Shown: positions 60,297 through 64,000 of the stretch, one piece after another
Layout: the number at the start of each line of letters is the position of its first letter
How positions within the stretch are numbered: the first letter of the stretch is position 1
NCBI GenBank assembly: GCA_900555015.1
Contig: USJL01000008.1
Span: forward strand, 1 to 64,000
Reading direction: 5' to 3'
Length of the DNA stretch: 64,000 bases
Source: an uncultured Oscillospiraceae bacterium
Lineage (GTDB): Bacteria > Bacillota > Clostridia > Oscillospirales > Acutalibacteraceae
Translations under genes and position numbers: made by a program
The notes under the pieces: generated by a model
Told to the model about the DNA's origin: nothing
Databases searched by the model: none
Seen by the model: only the letters and a program-made list of their open reading frames with translations

Positions 60297-61670
60297 ATGG
60301 CTAAAGTTAAATCGGTTTATGTTTGCAGCGAATGCGGATTTGAAAGTCCGAAATGGTATGGAAAATGCCCTCAATGTAATCAGTGGAACACATTAAATGA
60401 AGAAATGCCAATTTCAACAAAATCCTTAAAAAGCAGTTCAAGAATCGCATCACCGGCGGCAAATACATATAAATTAAGCGAAATTACCAATGATATAGAA
60501 ACAAGAATTTCCACAGGAATCAAAGAGTTTGACAGGGTACTCGGAGGCGGAATCGTTTCAGGAAGCTTGGTTTTATTAAGCGGCGACCCCGGTATCGGCA
60601 AATCAACAATTCTTTTGCAAATTTGTGAGCATTTAGGAAAAAACAATGTTGTACTGTACGTCAGCGGTGAAGAATCAGCTTCGCAAATTAAATTAAGAGC
60701 CAACAGATTAGGCGTTTTTACTGAAAATTTATTTGTTTTATCTCAAACAGATGTTTCAACAATAATCGAAACAATAAAATCAACTAAACCGGATGTGGTG
60801 ATTATAGACTCAATCCAAACAATGATTTATGATGAATGTTCCTCTTCTGCAGGTTCGGTTACACAGGTTAGAGAATGCACAAATATTTTTATGCATACAG
60901 CTAAATCATTCGGTATACCGATTATTGTTGTAGGTCACGTTAACAAAGACGGTGCAATCGCAGGGCCTAAAGTTCTCGAACATATAGTTGACACCGTGCT
61001 TTATTTTGAAGGTGAACGTAACTACTCTTACAGAATTTTACGAGGAGTTAAAAACAGATTTGGTTCAACTAACGAAATAGGCGTTTTTGAAATGATGCAA
61101 AGCGGCTTACGGGAAGTAGAAAACCCATCGCTTCTTATGCTTTCTGGCAGACCTAAAAACACAAGTGGAACATGTATTGCCTGTGTTATGGAAGGCTCCA
61201 GACCTATTTTAGCCGAAGTACAAGGTCTTGTAACAGCTACCGGATTCGGTACACCGAGAAGAATGAGCACAGGATTTGATTACAACAGAATGGCAATGAT
61301 TTTAGCCGTACTTGAAAAAAGGGCAGGATATTTTTTTAACAATATGGATGCCTATATTAACGTTGTAGGCGGTTTAAAATTAGATGAACCGTCAGCTGAT
61401 TTAACAGTTGCAATGGCGCTTGTTTCATCATTAAAAGATATGGCAGTAAGTGACGATGTAATTGCATTTGGTGAAATAGGACTTGCCGGTGAAATTCGTG
61501 CAGTAAGTAATTGCGAGCAAAGAATTGCCGAAGCTCATCGTCTCGGCTTCAATAAATGTATAATTCCGTTTCACAACTATAAAGGGCTTTCAAAAGATTT
61601 AAAAGTAAATGTAGATATAGTTCCTGTAAGAACTGTAAGACAGGCTTTTTTAGCATTAACAGAGGATTAA
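60297..61670 (+). CDS. radA: DNA repair protein RadA
   Basis: A 457-residue RecA-like helicase/recombination factor. The N-terminal zinc finger is CSECGFESPKWYGKCPQC, Walker A GDPGIGKST, and the RadA motif KNRFGSTNEIGVFEM; the C-terminal Lon-like domain has VAMALVSSLKD. The ATG at 60297 follows GGAAGG; the upstream frame overlapping the amidase gene is not supported. Confidence 0.95.
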   Translation: MAKVKSVYVCSECGFESPKWYGKCPQCNQWNTLNEEMPISTKSLKSSSRIASPAANTYKLSEITNDIETRISTGIKEFDRVLGGGIVSGSLVLLSGDPGIGKSTILLQICEHLGKNNVVLYVSGEESASQIKLRANRLGVFTENLFVLSQTDVSTIIETIKSTKPDVVIIDSIQTMIYDECSSSAGSVTQVRECTNIFMHTAKSFGIPIIVVGHVNKDGAIAGPKVLEHIVDTVLYFEGERNYSYRILRGVKNRFGSTNEIGVFEMMQSGLREVENPSLLMLSGRPKNTSGTCIACVMEGSRPILAEVQGLVTATGFGTPRRMSTGFDYNRMAMILAVLEKRAGYFFNNMDAYINVVGGLKLDEPSADLTVAMALVSSLKDMAVSDDVIAFGEIGLAGEIRAVSNCEQRIAEAHRLGFNKCIIPFHNYKGLSKDLKVNVDIVPVRTVRQAFLALTED

Positions 61671-61715
61671 TGTAAATCATTTTGTACAAAATAGACAAAA
61701 TTTAGAATTTGTTTA

Positions 61716-61744
61716 TTGCAAAAAATGTGTAATTAAGTTATAAT
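61716..61744 (+). promoter_or_regulatory. Sigma-A promoter for the rnf operon
   Basis: TTGCAA, a 17-bp spacer and TATAAT lie 46 bp before the rnfC ATG. Confidence 0.82.
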
Positions 61745-61790
61745 AAATTTTACGCTTAACGCAACATAATTATTAATTCGAGGGATTTTT

Positions 61791-63110
61791 ATGAGTAAAG
61801 GTAAATTTAAAGCCGGCGTTCATCCTTATGAAGGCAAAGAATTTGCGGCTGATAAAAAAATAACTTCACTACCTGCCGAAGAAGTCATGGTTTTTCCTAT
61901 GTCACAACATATCGGTGCGCCTGCAATACCTTGCGTCAAAGTAGGGGACAGGGTATTAAAAGGAATGAAAATCGGCGAAGCAAGTTCTTTTGTCTCGAGC
62001 CCTGTATATTCGTCAGTTTCAGGCACTGTAAAAGCTATTGAAGACAGACTTATGTTAAACGGTAAACCGTCAAAATGTGTTGTTGTAAATAATGATTTTA
62101 ATGATGAATGTACCGAAACATTCGGAAAAGAGAGAGATGTTAATACACTTTCAAATGAAGAAATTATTCAAATCATTTCAAACAGTGGCATTGTAGGCAT
62201 GGGCGGTGCCGGATTTCCAACAGGTGTAAAACTTTCTCCTAAAAACAAAAATATTGATTACATAGTTATTAACGGTTCCGAATGCGAACCTTATCTTACA
62301 TCTGATTACAGACTTATGATTGAAAAGAGTAAAGAAATCATTGAAGGCATTGCTATTGTTCTTCGTATGTTTGAAAAAGCAACGGCAGTAATCGGAATTG
62401 AAGATAACAAACCTAAAGCTATTGACGCCCTGTCTTATGAATGCAACGGCAATAACAGAATCGATGTAATGGCGCTTTCCACACGTTATCCGCAAGGCGG
62501 TGAAAGAAGACTAATTTCCTCTGTTACAGGCAGGCAAATTAATTCTCACATTCTTCCTGCCGACGCAGGCGTAATAGTTTTAAACATTGCAACAGTCATT
62601 GCCATATATGAAGCGGTAAAGTTGAACATGCCTATTGTACACCGAGTTGTTACTTTAACAGGAGACGGAGTTAATAATCCGGGTAACATAGATGTACCAC
62701 TTGGTATTTCGCATAAATTCCTTGCCGAAAAATGCGGAGGATTAAAAGATTCGGTTATAAAAATTATTTCCGGCGGTCCTATGATGGGCATGGCTATGGA
62801 CACTCTTGATTATCCGATTACAAAAACATCATCTTCAATTTTAGCAATAACTAAAGACGATGTTGAAAAAATGGAAACTACTACTTGCATAAGATGCGGC
62901 AGATGTGTAAATGCTTGCCCTGAAACGCTTGTTCCGCAATTAATGGCACAAGCAGCTATAAGTAAAAATTACGAACGTTTTGAAGAACTTTACGGTATGG
63001 AATGTATCGAATGCGGCTGTTGCACATATGTTTGTCCTGCCAAAAGACCTCTTACACAAACATTTAAACTTGCTAAAATTAAAGTAAGAGAAAGCAAATC
63101 TGCTAAATAA
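61791..63110 (+). CDS. rnfC: Rnf electron transport complex subunit C
   Basis: A 439-residue subunit of the membrane Rnf complex, which couples ferredoxin:NAD+ electron transfer to ion pumping. The NADH/flavin-binding fold has GIVGMGGAGFPTGVKL and GSECEPYLTSDYRLM. Two 4Fe-4S motifs are CIRCGRCVNACPETL and CIECGCCTYVCPAKR. CGAGGG lies before the ATG. It opens an operon that continues into rnfD. Confidence 0.94.
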   Translation: MSKGKFKAGVHPYEGKEFAADKKITSLPAEEVMVFPMSQHIGAPAIPCVKVGDRVLKGMKIGEASSFVSSPVYSSVSGTVKAIEDRLMLNGKPSKCVVVNNDFNDECTETFGKERDVNTLSNEEIIQIISNSGIVGMGGAGFPTGVKLSPKNKNIDYIVINGSECEPYLTSDYRLMIEKSKEIIEGIAIVLRMFEKATAVIGIEDNKPKAIDALSYECNGNNRIDVMALSTRYPQGGERRLISSVTGRQINSHILPADAGVIVLNIATVIAIYEAVKLNMPIVHRVVTLTGDGVNNPGNIDVPLGISHKFLAEKCGGLKDSVIKIISGGPMMGMAMDTLDYPITKTSSSILAITKDDVEKMETTTCIRCGRCVNACPETLVPQLMAQAAISKNYERFEELYGMECIECGCCTYVCPAKRPLTQTFKLAKIKVRESKSAK

Positions 63111-63123
63111 GGAGGAGTAAGTA

Positions 63124-64000
63124 ATGTATAATGTTTCTGTTTCACCGCATATCAGAGATAAAAGCTCAACACAAAAAATAATGATAGACGTTTGCATTGC
63201 CCTTATTCCTACTTTGGCATTCGGCGTTTGGCATTTCGGAAGCAATGCACTTATAGTTATTATTTCTTCTGTTGTAAGTTGTGTTCTCAGTGAACTTATT
63301 TTTGAATTAATTTATAAAAAGCCCATTACCGTTTTTGATTTCAGTGCAGTGGTAACAGGCTTAATCATTGCACTCAATATGCCGCCGCAGGTTTCTTGGT
63401 GGGTGCCTGCAGTAGGAGGCGTTTTTGCAATTATTGTTGTAAAAATGTTGTTTGGCGGTATTGGTCAAAACATCATGAACCCTGCTCTTGCTGCAAGATG
63501 TTTTCTTCTTATTTCCTTTACTTCAAGAATGACCGACTTTGCTACAACTGACGGCATATCTTCCGCCACACCATTAGCACAGGTTAAAGCAGGGGAGTTA
63601 ATTAATTTAAAGAATGCATTTTTTGGCTTGCAAAACGGATGCATAGGTGAAGTATGTTGTGCCGCTATTTTAATCGGATTTGTTTATCTTCTTATCAGAA
63701 AAATAATTTCACCGAGAATCCCCTTAATTTACATGGGCTCTGCACTTGTATTTATTGTTATTTTTGCCGCAATTAAGGGAAAACATATAGGTTTTGATTA
63801 TGAAACGTTAAATTTCATTCTCGGAAATTTGCTTACCGGCGGTCTTATGAGCGGTGCGGTATTTATGGCAACCGATTATACAACAAGTCCAATCACAAAA
63901 TCAGGTCAAGTAATTTTTGCATTATTAATCGGATTTTTAACAGCAATTTTCCGTGTACTGGGCTCAAGCTCAGAAGGCGTTTCTTATGCAATAATCATCA
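63124..64000 (+). CDS. rnfD: Rnf electron transport complex subunit D (partial, cut by window end)
   Basis: The reading frame is open from the ATG at 63124 to the end of the window (292 codons). The start is supported by GGAGGAG upstream and by the family opening (VSPHIRDKSSTQKIM). Several membrane helices are visible, with NMPPQVSWWVPAVGG, FGGIGQNIMNPALAARCFLL and the FMN-attachment region DGISSATPLAQ, where T149 is the likely flavin site. rnfG, rnfE, rnfA and rnfB are expected next. Confidence 0.93.
   Translation, partial: MYNVSVSPHIRDKSSTQKIMIDVCIALIPTLAFGVWHFGSNALIVIISSVVSCVLSELIFELIYKKPITVFDFSAVVTGLIIALNMPPQVSWWVPAVGGVFAIIVVKMLFGGIGQNIMNPALAARCFLLISFTSRMTDFATTDGISSATPLAQVKAGELINLKNAFFGLQNGCIGEVCCAAILIGFVYLLIRKIISPRIPLIYMGSALVFIVIFAAIKGKHIGFDYETLNFILGNLLTGGLMSGAVFMATDYTTSPITKSGQVIFALLIGFLTAIFRVLGSSSEGVSYAIII

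Noticed and set aside
61671-61790. Extra small gene or riboswitch before rnfC
   Set aside because: Only a good sigma-A promoter and an AT-rich leader are visible; no conserved structure or open frame.

Overview
The window is a gene-dense, AT-rich chromosomal segment of an endospore-forming Clostridia-type Firmicute, probably near the Ruminococcaceae/Oscillospiraceae. The evidence is the mix of sporulation genes (dpaA, dpaB, spoIIR, an M50 protease of the SpoIVFB type, a CwlD-like amidase), the Firmicute order tig-clpP-clpX-lon-ysxC, RNase J, strong GGAGG-type ribosome binding sites, textbook sigma-A promoters and frequent TTG starts. No prophage, insertion sequence or CRISPR array was seen. 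No gene-free stretch exceeds about 300 bases; the longest, 423-646, is filled with repeats.

Layout. 1-632: a DUF559 nuclease-like gene set among copies of a double-hairpin repeat family. 647-5109: Xaa-Pro peptidase, GH51 arabinofuranosidase, a small Cys-rich protein, an unknown membrane protein and an AlkD-type repair protein. 5143-7929: murC (minus strand), then dipicolinate synthase dpaAB. 8016-12701: potABCD polyamine ABC transporter and a HAD phosphatase, followed by tRNA-Leu(GAG). 12880-16803: FliB-like protein, ROK kinase, a single-pass membrane protein, a GNAT-like protein and rnhA. 16960-23926: rnj-rplI-dnaB-tilS-ftsH. 24056-28636: a divergent type IIA topoisomerase pair, then secG. 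28687-35542: exonuclease, class A PBP, ruvX, M50 protease and the TIGR03960/TIGR03936 pair. 35550-39690: L19 leader with rplS, rbgA, rnhB, yraN, thrC and a small DUF1540 gene on the minus strand.

39771-50073: phosphoesterase, tig-clpP-clpX-lon-ysxC, a diaminopimelate decarboxylase-type enzyme, a YerC-type regulator, a methyltransferase and hslO. 50147-50578: five tRNA genes (Val, Asp, Phe, Gly, Cys). 50735-58181: a lysine-rich membrane protein with an internal repeat, an HD protein, the DUF711/ACT pair, a PHP phosphatase, an Lrp regulator with an aminotransferase, ispE and spoIIR. 58210-58415: two tRNA-Leu genes (CAA, UAA) on the minus strand. 58495-64000: a D-2-hydroxyacid dehydrogenase, CwlD-like amidase, radA, and the start of an rnf operon (rnfC complete, rnfD cut by the window end).

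Most of this is housekeeping: protein quality control, cell wall, RNA processing and ribosome assembly, polyamine import, and spore formation. The least explained parts are the DUF559/repeat cluster, the C-terminally anchored PotD, the divergent topoisomerase pair, the 52-residue-period repeat protein and several hairpins that cover ribosome binding sites. All assignments come from reading motifs by eye; no database search was run.
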